Origin: Gottfriedia acidiceleris
GTDB lineage: Bacteria > Bacillota > Bacilli > Bacillales > Bacillaceae_G
Direction: 5' to 3'
DNA length: 64,000 bases
Assembly: GCF_002128425.1 (NCBI RefSeq)
Contig: NZ_NESS01000002.1
Location: 186,001 to 250,000 of the forward strand
Positions within the stretch are counted from its first letter, which is position 1; the number at the start of each line of letters is the position of its first letter. Shown piece by piece: positions 8,128 to 15,995 of this stretch. The notes under the pieces were generated by a model that was given only the letters and a program-made list of their open reading frames with translations, made no database searches and had not been told where the DNA came from. The position numbers were made by a program, and so were the translations under genes.

Positions 8128-8682
8128 TTGAACAAATTTGACTGTATTTCAGAAACGGAAAGATTAATAATTAGACCATTAAAAGATGAAGATTTTAAAA
8201 ATTGGCTTTGTGAATTTGAAAATAGACTTCCATCCCAACACAAATATGATAAAGGTAAGATTGATATGAGTGAATGTACAGAAGAATGGTTCTCTAATTT
8301 GGTGAAAAAACATCAGGAATTAGCATCGAATGATACTGCTCACGTATTTGGCGTTTTTCGGAAAGATGTAGATACACACTTGGGAATGATAGATTTCTCT
8401 ACATTAGCAAGAAATGATTTTCAATGGGGGAGAATTGGTTACACCATTCATAATCAGTATTGGAGAAAAGGTTACGCTAAAGAAGCAGTCAAAGAGGCAC
8501 TTAATATCGCCTTTAGAGATTTGAATTTCCATCGTATTGAAGCTCATATTAACATTGATAATATATCATCAATAAAATTAGCAGAAAGCGTTGGAATGGA
8601 GTTTGAATGCACGAGGAAAGGATTTATTTTTGAATTTGGTGAATGGACTGATCATCTAGTATATTACAAAAATTTGATATAG
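8128..8682 (+). CDS. GNAT acetyltransferase (RimJ/RimL-like)
   Basis: About 184 residues. Starts ISETERLIIRPLKDED, as in RimJ/RimL-type N-acetyltransferases. The acetyl-CoA-binding segment is YWRKGYAKEA near residues 113-122, followed by NISSIKLAESVGM (motif B region). The substrate may be a protein N-terminus or a small amine; not predictable. The TTG at 8128 is preferred because AAAGG lies nine bases upstream; the frame opens at another TTG at 8119. It is the first of two acetyltransferase genes between U7 and U8, with no unit between them. Confidence 0.88.
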   Translation: MNKFDCISETERLIIRPLKDEDFKNWLCEFENRLPSQHKYDKGKIDMSECTEEWFSNLVKKHQELASNDTAHVFGVFRKDVDTHLGMIDFSTLARNDFQWGRIGYTIHNQYWRKGYAKEAVKEALNIAFRDLNFHRIEAHINIDNISSIKLAESVGMEFECTRKGFIFEFGEWTDHLVYYKNLI

Positions 8683-8764
8683 GTCTTAAGGAGTATTAAG
8701 TTAGTGGATATTTTTGGTAAAATATTAGGTGGAGAAATAAAATATTGAGTAACTAAGGGAGAGA

Positions 8765-9211
8765 ATGATGAACTATAATATAGAAGTTTCATTAGAGGAT
8801 AATGATGAGTTTGCAATTTACTTAAAAAACAAGATAAAAGAGTTTAATAATAAACATTCACTTCATCATAATGAGGCTAGAAAAATAGGTGCGGTTCAAC
8901 CTATCAATATTATGGTATCGGATAATAATAAAAATTGGATAGGTGGACTAACTGCGGAAGTTTATTGGGATTGGATTGAAATTAAGGATTTTTGGTTTAG
9001 TGAAGAATTTCGAGGCAAGGGAATAGGACGTGATCTTCTTGAAAAAGCAGAGGAAATCGCTATAAGTAAAGGTGCAACAAGATCATTGTTAACTACTTTC
9101 GAATTCCAAGCTCGTTCATTTTACGAAATATATGGTTATAAGATTGTTGGTGAGGTTAAAGATTATCCACCAGGTAGTAGTTATTACACAATGGTAAAAT
9201 CACTTGTTTAA
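8765..9211 (+). CDS. GNAT acetyltransferase
   Basis: 148 residues with a clear acetyl-CoA loop FRGKGIGRDLLEKAEEIA near residues 79-96 and the C-terminal FYEIYGYKIVGEV signature. Probably a small-molecule acetyltransferase, substrate unknown. GGGAGAG precedes two tandem ATG codons. It follows another GNAT gene by 82 bp within the same cassette interval, so the two may form a single two-gene cassette. Confidence 0.88.
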   Translation: MMNYNIEVSLEDNDEFAIYLKNKIKEFNNKHSLHHNEARKIGAVQPINIMVSDNNKNWIGGLTAEVYWDWIEIKDFWFSEEFRGKGIGRDLLEKAEEIAISKGATRSLLTTFEFQARSFYEIYGYKIVGEVKDYPPGSSYYTMVKSLV

Positions 9212-9216
9212 ATATT

Positions 9217-9320
9217 CCTTATTCAACTAACTAATGCATTAGTTGTACAACATGAAACGTGATCGACAATTTTGTCGATCCTTTTTTATTCAACAAAATG
9301 GCAGATTAGTTGCATAAGAA
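9217..9320 (+). repeat. attC-like two-box unit U8 (reference copy)
   Basis: Best full-length copy. Outer arm CCTTATTCAACTAA (to 9230), centre CTAATGCA, TTAGTTG (9239-9245), hairpin GATCGACAATTTTGTCGATC with T run, CAACAAA (9291-9297), centre ATGGCAGA, TTAGTTG (9306-9312), CATAAGAA. Confidence 0.9.
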
Positions 9321-9439
9321 ATGAATATGATGAGAAATTTATTTTGAATTTGAAGGTTATTTTTAATCAAATGATTAATAGACTTTTAAGTAGAATTTAA
9401 TAGATAATCAAAGTTAAGTAATTATATGGAGGACATATT

Positions 9440-10183
9440 ATGATTACCTTTTCTGTTGAAGAAATTCAGGTTCAAGATAAGTTTTTATGGCTTGATTACA
9501 ATCATCAATATCTAAAAGAACTTCGTGAGAGGTATAAATTAAGAAGCCTAGTTAATGATGATATGGACGATTTGGTAAAAGTGAAAGCTGTAATGAATTG
9601 GGTAAATAATTTATGGGAGCATAATGGTGAAAAAGTACCCGATCACTTTGATCCTTTATATATTTTAGAGCAAGTTTTTAAAGGTAACCAATATCGGTGT
9701 GTTGAATATGCCGTAGTTCTAAATGGGTGCTTAAATGCTTTGGGACTTCGCTCGAGACTATTATCATTAAAAACACAGGATTGTGAGACCAGACAATATG
9801 GTGCAGGTCACGTGGTTGTAGAAATATATATTTCTAAAATAAGAAAATGGATAATGGCAGATCCTCAGTTCAATGTAGTTACTTATAAAAATAACCAACC
9901 ATTAAATGCTGTTGAATTAGCCCTGAGTAATAAGAGTACAGTGGATATAAAGGGATCATTTAATGATGGCTTTTCTTACTACGATTGGATCTTCCCATAC
10001 CTATTCTTTTTTACAATCAATTTCGATAACAGAGTAAACATTGACCGTTCTTATAAAGATAAAAAACAATTAATGTTAGTTCCGTTAGGTTCTCATTTTC
10101 CAAAAGTCTTTCAGCAGGCATACTCAATTGGAGATGTTGAATACACAAATGCAGTTAGTAGAATTTATTATAATCCTATCTAA
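9440..10183 (+). CDS. Transglutaminase-like protein
   Basis: 247 residues. A plausible Cys-His-Asp triad of the transglutaminase-like fold is visible: cysteine in YRCVEYAVVLNG (near residue 92), histidine in GAGHVVVEIY (near 128), aspartate in MADPQFNV (near 142). The spacing matches bacterial transglutaminase-like domains. No signal peptide, so probably cytoplasmic; could be a peptidase or amidase. TGGAGGAC precedes the ATG. Single-gene cassette between U8 and U9. Confidence 0.75.
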   Translation: MITFSVEEIQVQDKFLWLDYNHQYLKELRERYKLRSLVNDDMDDLVKVKAVMNWVNNLWEHNGEKVPDHFDPLYILEQVFKGNQYRCVEYAVVLNGCLNALGLRSRLLSLKTQDCETRQYGAGHVVVEIYISKIRKWIMADPQFNVVTYKNNQPLNAVELALSNKSTVDIKGSFNDGFSYYDWIFPYLFFFTINFDNRVNIDRSYKDKKQLMLVPLGSHFPKVFQQAYSIGDVEYTNAVSRIYYNPI

Positions 10184-10189
10184 AAGTAT

Positions 10190-10285
10190 TTGTTGTACAA
10201 CTACCACATCGCAATAGTTGAGGGTCAAAAAATGCTTAATTGCAGTTTTTATATTGCAGTAAATGGCAGATTAGTTGTATAAGAA
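10190..10285 (+). repeat. attC-like two-box unit U9
   Basis: Box 1 is degenerate (ACAACTACCACATCGCAATAGTTG). The hairpin is weak. Box 2 is intact: GCAGTAA, centre ATGGCAGA, TTAGTTG at 10271-10277, TATAAGAA. Confidence 0.8.
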
Positions 10286-10356
10286 AACTTCCAAAAACTG
10301 GATAAAATTTATGGTAAAATGATTTTATGCTACGTATTTAAGGAGGAAGAAAAATA

Positions 10357-10926
10357 GTGATTCAATTATGGAGAGCATTTGGTGATGTTGTTCCTTTATT
10401 TATCATAATCGTTTTAGCAATGGGTTTTACTACATACTTTGTTATTAAGAAGAAGAACTCAAATTTTAAAAGAGTGGTTGTAAATAATTTATTTGTGATT
10501 AGCATTATTGCTATTTTATTAATAACTGTTTTTCCACTTTCTTATGGTGTAGCAATGCCCCGAGTAGTGAACTTTGTACCATTTATAGGAATGTATGATA
10601 TTATATTTAATTCTGTTGATATTACAGTACCAATTCGTAATTTAGGACTTAATATTCTTTTATTCATTCCTTTTGGATTTCTCCTTTCTTTACGCAGAAC
10701 ATTTAATAAGAGAATAGTTCTTAATGTTGCTTTCATAGGATTATTGTTATCTTTTTTTATCGAAATTGTTCAATATATTGTTCCAATGGGGCGTGCAGCA
10801 GACATTGATGATTTGATATTAAATACTTTAGGGGCATATTTTGGGTATGTAATTTGGAAATTTTTAAACAAGAAATCTTCAAATATATTCACAATGAAAT
10901 CAGAAAAAACCATTGAACGTCAATAA
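10357..10926 (+). CDS. VanZ family membrane protein
   Basis: 189 residues with about five transmembrane helices. The VanZ-like pattern is visible: VNFVPFIGMYD after the second helix, NILLFIPFGFLLSL, then the conserved FFIEIVQYIVPMGRAADIDDLILNTLGAYFGY region near the C-terminus, split here as FFIEIVQ and GRAADIDDLILNTLG. VanZ relatives affect teicoplanin resistance or cell-envelope traits; the role of this copy is unknown. GTG start with AGGAGGA upstream. Single-gene cassette between U9 and U10. Confidence 0.88.
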   Translation: MIQLWRAFGDVVPLFIIIVLAMGFTTYFVIKKKNSNFKRVVVNNLFVISIIAILLITVFPLSYGVAMPRVVNFVPFIGMYDIIFNSVDITVPIRNLGLNILLFIPFGFLLSLRRTFNKRIVLNVAFIGLLLSFFIEIVQYIVPMGRAADIDDLILNTLGAYFGYVIWKFLNKKSSNIFTMKSEKTIERQ

Positions 10927-10941
10927 TGTGAACACTCAAAT

Positions 10942-11024
10942 TTTATGCAACTAACGATTGCTTTCGTTTAACAAGCAGTGGGTAAATAGATTTTTGAGTT
11001 GCCACGGCAACTTATTTTTTTTGT
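10942..11024 (+). repeat. Partial unit U10 (box 1 and hairpin only)
   Basis: CAACTAA at 10948-10954, centre CGATTGCT, TTCGTTT; hairpin GAGTTGCCACGGCAACTTA with a long T run. No box 2 is recognisable before the sigma-factor gene. Confidence 0.65.
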
Positions 11025-11093
11025 TATTTTTTTGAAAAATTCTGTATACATTTTTCGTCTTTGAACGTTTAACTAGTAGAAAGGAGAGAACTA

Positions 11094-11594
11094 ATGGGGA
11101 ATGAAGAGATAGATCAGCTTTTAATCAAGACAGCAAAGAATATATACGGCTATTTATTAAAAATTGGCGTCAATCGGGCGGATGCAGATGATATTGTACA
11201 GGACACGTTAAATAAGGCTTTACTGACAATTTACCAAGTAGACATTACCTACATAAAAACCTGGTTATTCCAGATTGCGATAAATAAGCATCGGGACCTA
11301 TTAAGGCGTCGTAGGCGTATTGAACAATTTCCTCTTGAATCGGTTCAGTTAATCGGAACAAAGGGATTAGAAGAAGCTATTTTAACTAAAGAAATGCAGT
11401 TGGAAATACAAAAAGTACTTAATCAATTAAACCCAATGTACAAACACATCTTACTTTTAAAATATGATTTTGAGTTATCCTACAAGGAAATTAGTGTGTT
11501 ATTAGAAATGAAGGAAGAGACCGTAAAGACATCTTTGTATAGAGCTCGAAATGAATTTAAGAAAATTTACAGGAGGGAAAATGATGAAGAATGA
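11094..11594 (+). CDS. ECF-type RNA polymerase sigma factor
   Basis: 166 residues. Region 2 includes ADADDIVQDTLNKALLTI (core-binding and -10 melting). Region 4 is the HTH LSYKEISVLLEMKEETVKTS followed by LYRARNEFKK. It redirects RNA polymerase to a small regulon, probably in response to envelope stress sensed by the downstream membrane protein. A TGAAAA (11033) and CGTC (11056) pair upstream, spaced 17 bp, could be an autoregulated ECF promoter, but this is weak. AAAGGAGAG precedes the ATG. The next gene overlaps by 14 bp, so the two are translationally coupled. Confidence 0.9.
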   Translation: MGNEEIDQLLIKTAKNIYGYLLKIGVNRADADDIVQDTLNKALLTIYQVDITYIKTWLFQIAINKHRDLLRRRRRIEQFPLESVQLIGTKGLEEAILTKEMQLEIQKVLNQLNPMYKHILLLKYDFELSYKEISVLLEMKEETVKTSLYRARNEFKKIYRRENDEE

Positions 11595-12345
11595 TGATTT
11601 TGACTTTGATCTTGATCGTAAAGTGACAAAAATGTTATCAAAGGCAAAAAGAAAGCAATCAGTTAGAATTATATTAATTTCTGCAATCACATCTATTTTA
11701 GTGTTCGTTGCTGGGATTATTGCTTTTCAAAAAATTACTGATGATACATATGAAGGAATGAGTGTGATACCTGAACAAAGAAAAGATATTGGATTATATA
11801 AAGGCCTAGAACCGAGGCAAAATGATTATGTAATGAAAGGGAATCGATGGAAAGAAATCTATAATTACTATCTTAAGAATCTACCAAAACACGGTTGGGT
11901 ATTGGAACACAATGAGTCTAAAGAAATTGAACGAATTCCTGGAGGTTATGCACGCTGGATAAAAGAAGGTCAAGTTGAATTAGACATTTCGACTTCTTAT
12001 TTTCCACAAGAGGATCAAACCCAAGTGAATTTTGACCTAAATAAAATAATCCCATCTTCCAAATGGATTTCAATTGTTCCAAAGCGTGTAGATGTATACG
12101 ACGAAAACAATAAAAAAATAAAAGAAATTGTTAATGAAGATCAAATAAATCAAATACAAAAATTCATAAATGATGAAGCTTATGATACCCAAAATCAACC
12201 TTCAGGTAAAGTGCTTAGAAAGTTACATATAAATGAATTAGAAATAGCAGTCTATGAATCAGGAAGTGAACCAATCTATTTTGTTTCGGATAAGGGGACC
12301 AAGATGATGAAACCTGAAGGGGAATTTTTAAAGCTTTTAAAATAA
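11581..12345 (+). CDS. Membrane anti-sigma-like protein
   Basis: About 254 residues: short acidic-then-basic cytoplasmic N-terminus, one transmembrane helix at about residues 24-45, and a large extracellular part. AGGAGGG directly before the ATG at 11581 fixes the start; the open frame begins upstream inside the sigma gene. No zinc-binding HxxxCxxC motif is seen, so this is not a ZAS-type anti-sigma factor. The role rests on the 14-bp overlap with the ECF sigma gene and the membrane topology. The pair forms a two-gene cassette between U10 and U11. Confidence 0.75.
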   Translation: MMKNDDFDFDLDRKVTKMLSKAKRKQSVRIILISAITSILVFVAGIIAFQKITDDTYEGMSVIPEQRKDIGLYKGLEPRQNDYVMKGNRWKEIYNYYLKNLPKHGWVLEHNESKEIERIPGGYARWIKEGQVELDISTSYFPQEDQTQVNFDLNKIIPSSKWISIVPKRVDVYDENNKKIKEIVNEDQINQIQKFINDEAYDTQNQPSGKVLRKLHINELEIAVYESGSEPIYFVSDKGTKMMKPEGEFLKLLK

Positions 12346-12373
12346 GAATAAAAAAATGAAAATTATGTTTTAT

Positions 12374-12515
12374 GTTTATTCAACTACTATGGAAGTAAGA
12401 TATAACCTTCCATTCACTGTGGTGAATCTGAGGATTCATGGTTGGCTAACGCATGCGTAAGTGACATAAAAAAGGATTGATTAATCATTCTTTTATTATG
12501 CTTTAGGGGTGTTTT
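12374..12515 (+). repeat. attC-like unit U11 with structured insert
   Basis: The left arm TTATTCAACTA is followed by a 58-bp insert (12388-12445) that can form three hairpins (ATGGAAG with CTTCCAT, TTCAC with GTGAA, GAATC with GATTC). The unit then resumes at CTAACGCATGCG. A hairpin GATTGATTAATC with T run follows, and box 2 is unrecognisable. The same insert is in U25. Confidence 0.7.
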
Positions 12516-12572
12516 GTAATGTACATTGCATGGTAAAATTTATTAATTAGATAACGAAAGCTGGACATAAAA

Positions 12573-13076
12573 ATGAAAAAACATAGAAAAAAATATTGGA
12601 CTCTATTACCACCTTTTTTATTAATTCTTATGCTTATAATGGTTTGTTTACCAAATCCAAAAACATTAATAATGCTCCATTATGCAGCTCCAGTTACTTT
12701 TTTTTACAAATTACAAGGTTCTATTTTATTGTTTTTTTTATTCTTCTTGCCTTATTTTATTGTTTTTCTATACATAATTGAAAAGAAAAAAACTGAAGCA
12801 CCCACATTAATAGTTGATGTAACGAAAGTAAAAACTAACAAAGAATTGCATGCACTATTGAAAGAAAAACTGAAATTTCCAGATTATTATAGTGAAAATT
12901 GGGACTCTTTTTGGGAGACCATTACTGGAGTCGTTGAGTTACCAAATAAAATAGAATTTGTTGGGTGGTCAGAATTGGTTAAAAGATTACCTGAAGATTC
13001 GAATATAATGAAAGAGTGTCTTCTAGAGCATAATCAGGAATTTCCCAATTGGAAATGTGAGTTCTTGTTCAACTAA
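12573..13076 (+). CDS. Membrane-anchored barstar-domain protein
   Basis: 167 residues. Two transmembrane helices (about 10-27 and 47-70) precede a cytoplasmic barstar-like domain (about 80-167). The barstar signature is LHALLKEKLKFPDYY followed by SENWDSFWETITG. Barstar binds and blocks barnase-type RNases. Membrane anchoring is unusual for it and suggests protection at the membrane against an incoming RNase toxin; that is inference. The stop codon is the TAA of the CAACTAA arm of unit U12, so the last residues (FN) are encoded by the repeat. No obvious toxin gene lies nearby. Confidence 0.8.
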   Translation: MKKHRKKYWTLLPPFLLILMLIMVCLPNPKTLIMLHYAAPVTFFYKLQGSILLFFLFFLPYFIVFLYIIEKKKTEAPTLIVDVTKVKTNKELHALLKEKLKFPDYYSENWDSFWETITGVVELPNKIEFVGWSELVKRLPEDSNIMKECLLEHNQEFPNWKCEFLFN

Positions 13077-13156
13077 CGCATGCTTTAGTTGCATATCACG
13101 AGTTGCTAGCAACTCGTTTTTTTATTCAACAAAATGGCAGTTTAGTTTCAAAAGAA
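13063..13156 (+). repeat. attC-like two-box unit U12
   Basis: CAACTAA at 13070-13076, centre CGCATGCT, TTAGTTG; hairpin CGAGTTGCTAGCAACTCG with T run; CAACAAA, centre ATGGCAGT, TTAGTTT, CAAAAGAA. Contains the stop codon of the barstar gene. Confidence 0.88.
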
Positions 13157-13224
13157 ATGATAAAATAGTAACTAAATTGATGATAATACGAATCTAAATA
13201 CATGAATTAGGGTGGTTAAACTAT

Positions 13225-13797
13225 ATGGGGAGTTACATAGACTTCTTGGAAAGTCATTTAGGTAAAATTGATTATGGATGGAACACTGACGCTGATAACC
13301 ATGAAATGCCATTTCAAATTGTAAAGTTTAAGAAGGGTCCATTTAAAGGAACTATTACATATTCAACGTTGGGATTAAGTCATCATTCTTTAAAGAGTTC
13401 TGAATCTGGTAAAAGCATCAGACAAGAATTATTTATTGTGGCAGATTCAAAGTTTGGTGATCAAAATATTCCTAACATACTTCAACAACTAGGACTTGAG
13501 GTAATAGAAAGTCATCTCCCCTATTTAAGAGGACAAGTTATTGGACCAAGAGGAGAGTTGGTTAAAGGTACAAAATTAGAAGCAATGTATGCAACTGTTC
13601 CAGTTTATTTTCCAGAGTCATTTCATGAATTTGAGGTAGGTGATGGGGATGTTCCTATTGTTCAAGTTTGGATGGTACCTATTACCGAACTAGAAGCTGA
13701 ATATATTTTAAAAAATGGATGGTCAAGGTTTGAAGATTTATTAGAGGAAATTGATCCAGATTTAATTGATTTTCATCGAGAAAGTATAATTGATTGA
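13225..13797 (+). CDS. Suppressor-of-fused (SUFU) domain protein
   Basis: 190 residues matching the bacterial suppressor-of-fused-like domain: N-terminal helix with FLESHLGKIDYGW, core strands around TITYSTLGLSHHS and RQELFIVAD, and the C-terminal pattern PIVQVWMVPITELEAEYI followed by LLEEIDPDLIDFHRES. In bacteria such domains commonly act as immunity proteins in polymorphic-toxin systems (established for the family). GGTGG lies before the ATG. Single-gene cassette between U12 and U13; no toxin partner is seen. Confidence 0.85.
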   Translation: MGSYIDFLESHLGKIDYGWNTDADNHEMPFQIVKFKKGPFKGTITYSTLGLSHHSLKSSESGKSIRQELFIVADSKFGDQNIPNILQQLGLEVIESHLPYLRGQVIGPRGELVKGTKLEAMYATVPVYFPESFHEFEVGDGDVPIVQVWMVPITELEAEYILKNGWSRFEDLLEEIDPDLIDFHRESIID

Positions 13798-13833
13798 GGA
13801 AGAAACAGCTTTTTTTTAATTTTTTATAAACTA

Positions 13834-13918
13834 TTCCTTATGCAACTAATGCATGCGATACTTCAATAGAAGATCGCTTTTTCTTATTAAACATAATGGC
13901 AGTTTAGCTCAATAAGAA
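13834..13918 (+). repeat. attC-like unit U13 (hairpin subtype B)
   Basis: CAACTAA at 13843-13849, centre TGCATGCG. The inner arm is replaced by a hairpin starting in the centre: GCGATACTTC pairs with GAAGATCGC. Box 2: AACATA, ATGGCAGT, TTAGCTC, AATAAGAA. Confidence 0.8.
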
Positions 13919-14006
13919 TTCATTAAATAACATTGATAGTGTAAATGAAGGGATTAACATTTTAGTTCGAGAATTAACATATTATGGTAATAAAGGAGAG
14001 GTTACT

Positions 14007-14369
14007 TTGAGAAAAATGTACTTGTTGACTTCGGTTTCCTTGTTTCTGTTAGTTGGTTGTTCAAATGAAACCCTTCATTTTAAAGGTCAAAGCGAACATT
14101 GGAAAGGCGAATACATAACAAATGTAGATGGTACTAGCGAAGATGGTCAGTTTGAATTTGTATTCAAAGATGGTAAACAAATAAAAAAAAATTTAGAAAT
14201 CAATGTCGATGGACCTACTCTTGGCAGTAAGCGAACAGAAAGTGAAAGTGTTGAAACCGTCATTAGAATGAAAACCTCTTGTTCAGGTTGTGCAGTTACT
14301 AAAGATTCAGATGTTTTTAAAGTAACCATTAAGTGGGATGGAAATGAAGAATCTTTTGAGTTGAAGTAA
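14007..14369 (+). CDS. Predicted lipoprotein cassette
   Basis: 120 residues. The TTG start has AAAGGAGAGG upstream. Signal peptide MRKMYLLTSVSLFLLVGC with lipobox LVGC, then a small beta-rich domain. The mature domain has a CSGC motif near residue 91. Likely a surface lipoprotein of unknown function. Cassette between U13 and U14, with the stop two bases before the unit. Confidence 0.7.
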   Translation: MRKMYLLTSVSLFLLVGCSNETLHFKGQSEHWKGEYITNVDGTSEDGQFEFVFKDGKQIKKNLEINVDGPTLGSKRTESESVETVIRMKTSCSGCAVTKDSDVFKVTIKWDGNEESFELK

Positions 14370-14457
14370 ATACAACTAACGGGTGCGTTAGTTGAACAAC
14401 TTGATCGGCTGAAAAGTCGATTTTTTTATTGTAATGGCAGTTTAGTTGCTTAAGAAT
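14369..14457 (+). repeat. attC-like two-box unit U14
   Basis: CAACTAA at 14373-14379, centre CGGGTGCG, TTAGTTG; hairpin GATCGGCTGAAAAGTCGATT; box 2 centre ATGGCAGT, TTAGTTG at 14442-14448, CTTAAGAA. Confidence 0.87.
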
Positions 14458-14470
14458 AATTTAAATTTTG

Positions 14471-14498
14471 TTGAAAAAAAGTGGAATTCCCCCAAATT
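14471..14498 (+). repeat. Leader motif shared with 6.63 kb
   Basis: A run then GTGGAATTCCCCCAAATT, matching the stretch that follows box 2 of U6. Confidence 0.5.
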
Positions 14499-14515
14499 AC
14501 AGTAGGAGATATACA

Positions 14516-14590
14516 ATGTATAATGAACTTTATGGGAGTTACTGGAAACATGGAAATAAGCTAGATTCAATTTCTAATAAAAGTGACTAA
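14516..14590 (+). CDS. Possible 24-residue peptide or gene remnant
   Basis: A short open frame (MYNELYGSYWKHG...) with AGTAGGAGA upstream at good spacing. It may be the start of a former cassette gene cut short, or a leader peptide for the lipoprotein gene that follows 36 bp later. Confidence 0.3.
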   Translation: MYNELYGSYWKHGNKLDSISNKSD

Positions 14591-14626
14591 ATCATGAAGA
14601 TTAATTATAAATGGAGTGAGATTTTC

Positions 14627-15133
14627 TTGAAAAAGCAAGTTGTGAGTTTAATGTTAAGTTGTTTAGTGGTCGTAAGTGCAGCAGGTTGCAGTCAAACATC
14701 GGCAAAAGGTGTTTCAAAGGAAATGGATACTGTTATCTCGAATTATATCGTTGAAAAGTACAAAGGTAATTTAAACAATCCAACTGACAAAGGTTTTGAG
14801 GCACACAAAATCTACGGGTCGAAAAAAATGAACGATAAAACGACAGTTTATCTTCAATATTTTTATGAAGGATTTTCCTATTCTACAAAAGCGGAATTAG
14901 AGACTGGTAGTGTTGTGCCAGCATCAATTACCTTAAAAGAAAAAGGTAATTCATACGAAGTTGTTGATTACCAAGAACCTGGTGATGGCGAGATGTTTGA
15001 AGACGGCTTAAAAAAACTATTCCCATCTAAGTATGTCAAAAAAGCCATTCACGACCAAAGTAATGCAGCAGGTTTGAATGATGAAATGGACAAAAAAGTT
15101 AAGGAATGGGAAAAAGAGAAAAAGAAATCATAA
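14627..15133 (+). CDS. Predicted lipoprotein cassette
   Basis: About 168 residues. The TTG at 14627, preceded by GGAGTGAG, gives an ideal lipoprotein signal peptide (LKKQVVSLMLSC...VSAAGC). The longer frame from the ATG at 14594 would bury it, so the TTG is preferred. The mature region has YIVEKY and YYEGFSY-like segments that recall Bacillus uncharacterised lipoproteins, with a lysine-rich C-terminus (KVKEWEKEKKKS). Function unknown. Cassette between U14 and U15. Confidence 0.7.
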   Translation: MKKQVVSLMLSCLVVVSAAGCSQTSAKGVSKEMDTVISNYIVEKYKGNLNNPTDKGFEAHKIYGSKKMNDKTTVYLQYFYEGFSYSTKAELETGSVVPASITLKEKGNSYEVVDYQEPGDGEMFEDGLKKLFPSKYVKKAIHDQSNAAGLNDEMDKKVKEWEKEKKKS

Positions 15134-15151
15134 CAATTCTAGAATTAGACA

Positions 15152-15234
15152 TTAAGTGACTAACGCATACGATTCTTCAAAAACGAAGGATCGTTTTTCT
15201 TATACAACAAAATGGCAGATTAGTTGCATAAGAA
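15152..15234 (+). repeat. attC-like unit U15 (hairpin subtype B)
   Basis: Left arm degenerate (AAGTGACTAA), centre CGCATACG merging into hairpin CGATTCTTC with GAAGGATCG; box 2 intact: CAACAAA, ATGGCAGA, TTAGTTG, CATAAGAA. Confidence 0.82.
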
Positions 15235-15356
15235 GTGTTATTATTTAAGTAGAAAATTTAGAAAAAATAAAGCGAAAGTAGTACTCAGAATATAATTAAA
15301 GCAGTTTTAAATAAACAAACTTATGTAAAATAATAAATAAAATTTTGAGGTGAAAT

Positions 15357-15863
15357 ATGTTAAGTATCAAAACTTATGTATACAAAAATGGTGAATGGTA
15401 TGGTGAGTTAGTAAAACCAACAGATTACAGTAAGCATTTTATAGAATTTCGAGAATTTAACAAAGAAAAACTTCAATTCCTATCAGGAAGAGAAAGATTA
15501 TACGGATTTGTTGATATGCAATTTAATACGACAAGTATTATAGATTCCACCTATTTTGGAACTTTAACAGATATGTGGTTAGTTTATGTACAATTAATTC
15601 AAGGCTTTTTATCAACTGGAGAAGGAAACGAATGTTATCCAGATTATGAATGTTACTTATCTATTAAGAAAAATGTAAACAATGGAATTTCACTAAAAAT
15701 TGGCGAACAAACAAATGAATATGACATTGAACCAACATATTTTTGCAAAGAAGTTATTAAAGGTGCTAATTTGTTCTTTGAATCATATCCAGTTATTACA
15801 AATTTGGATGGATATCAGAATTACATTGAAGAGGTAATTAATCCTTTGTTAAAAAAGATTTAG
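15357..15863 (+). CDS. Hypothetical protein cassette
   Basis: 168 residues, soluble, acidic and rich in Tyr and Phe; no signal peptide. Contains WYGELVKPTDYSKHFIEFR near the N-terminus. Size and composition resemble immunity-type proteins, but I do not recognise the family. TGAGGTG precedes the ATG. Cassette between U15 and U16. Confidence 0.6.
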   Translation: MLSIKTYVYKNGEWYGELVKPTDYSKHFIEFREFNKEKLQFLSGRERLYGFVDMQFNTTSIIDSTYFGTLTDMWLVYVQLIQGFLSTGEGNECYPDYECYLSIKKNVNNGISLKIGEQTNEYDIEPTYFCKEVIKGANLFFESYPVITNLDGYQNYIEEVINPLLKKI

Positions 15864-15867
15864 AATA

Positions 15868-15930
15868 AAGTTGGCAGCCTAGCTAAATAAATGAAATTAT
15901 TATTCAACTAACTAATGCGTTAGTTCAATT
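15868..15930 (+). repeat. Rearranged unit U16 (box 2 before box 1)
   Basis: A degenerate right box (TTGGCAGCCTAGCTAAATAAATG) is followed directly by a left box: CAACTAA at 15905-15911, centre CTAATGCG, TTAGTTC. The order is reversed relative to other units, with no gene between, as if a cassette had been lost between two units. Confidence 0.6.
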
Positions 15931-15995
15931 TGAGAAGTAATTAATGGAGACATTTGTTCTAAAAAGGATTGTTTACAAAACGAGGTGATTAATTA

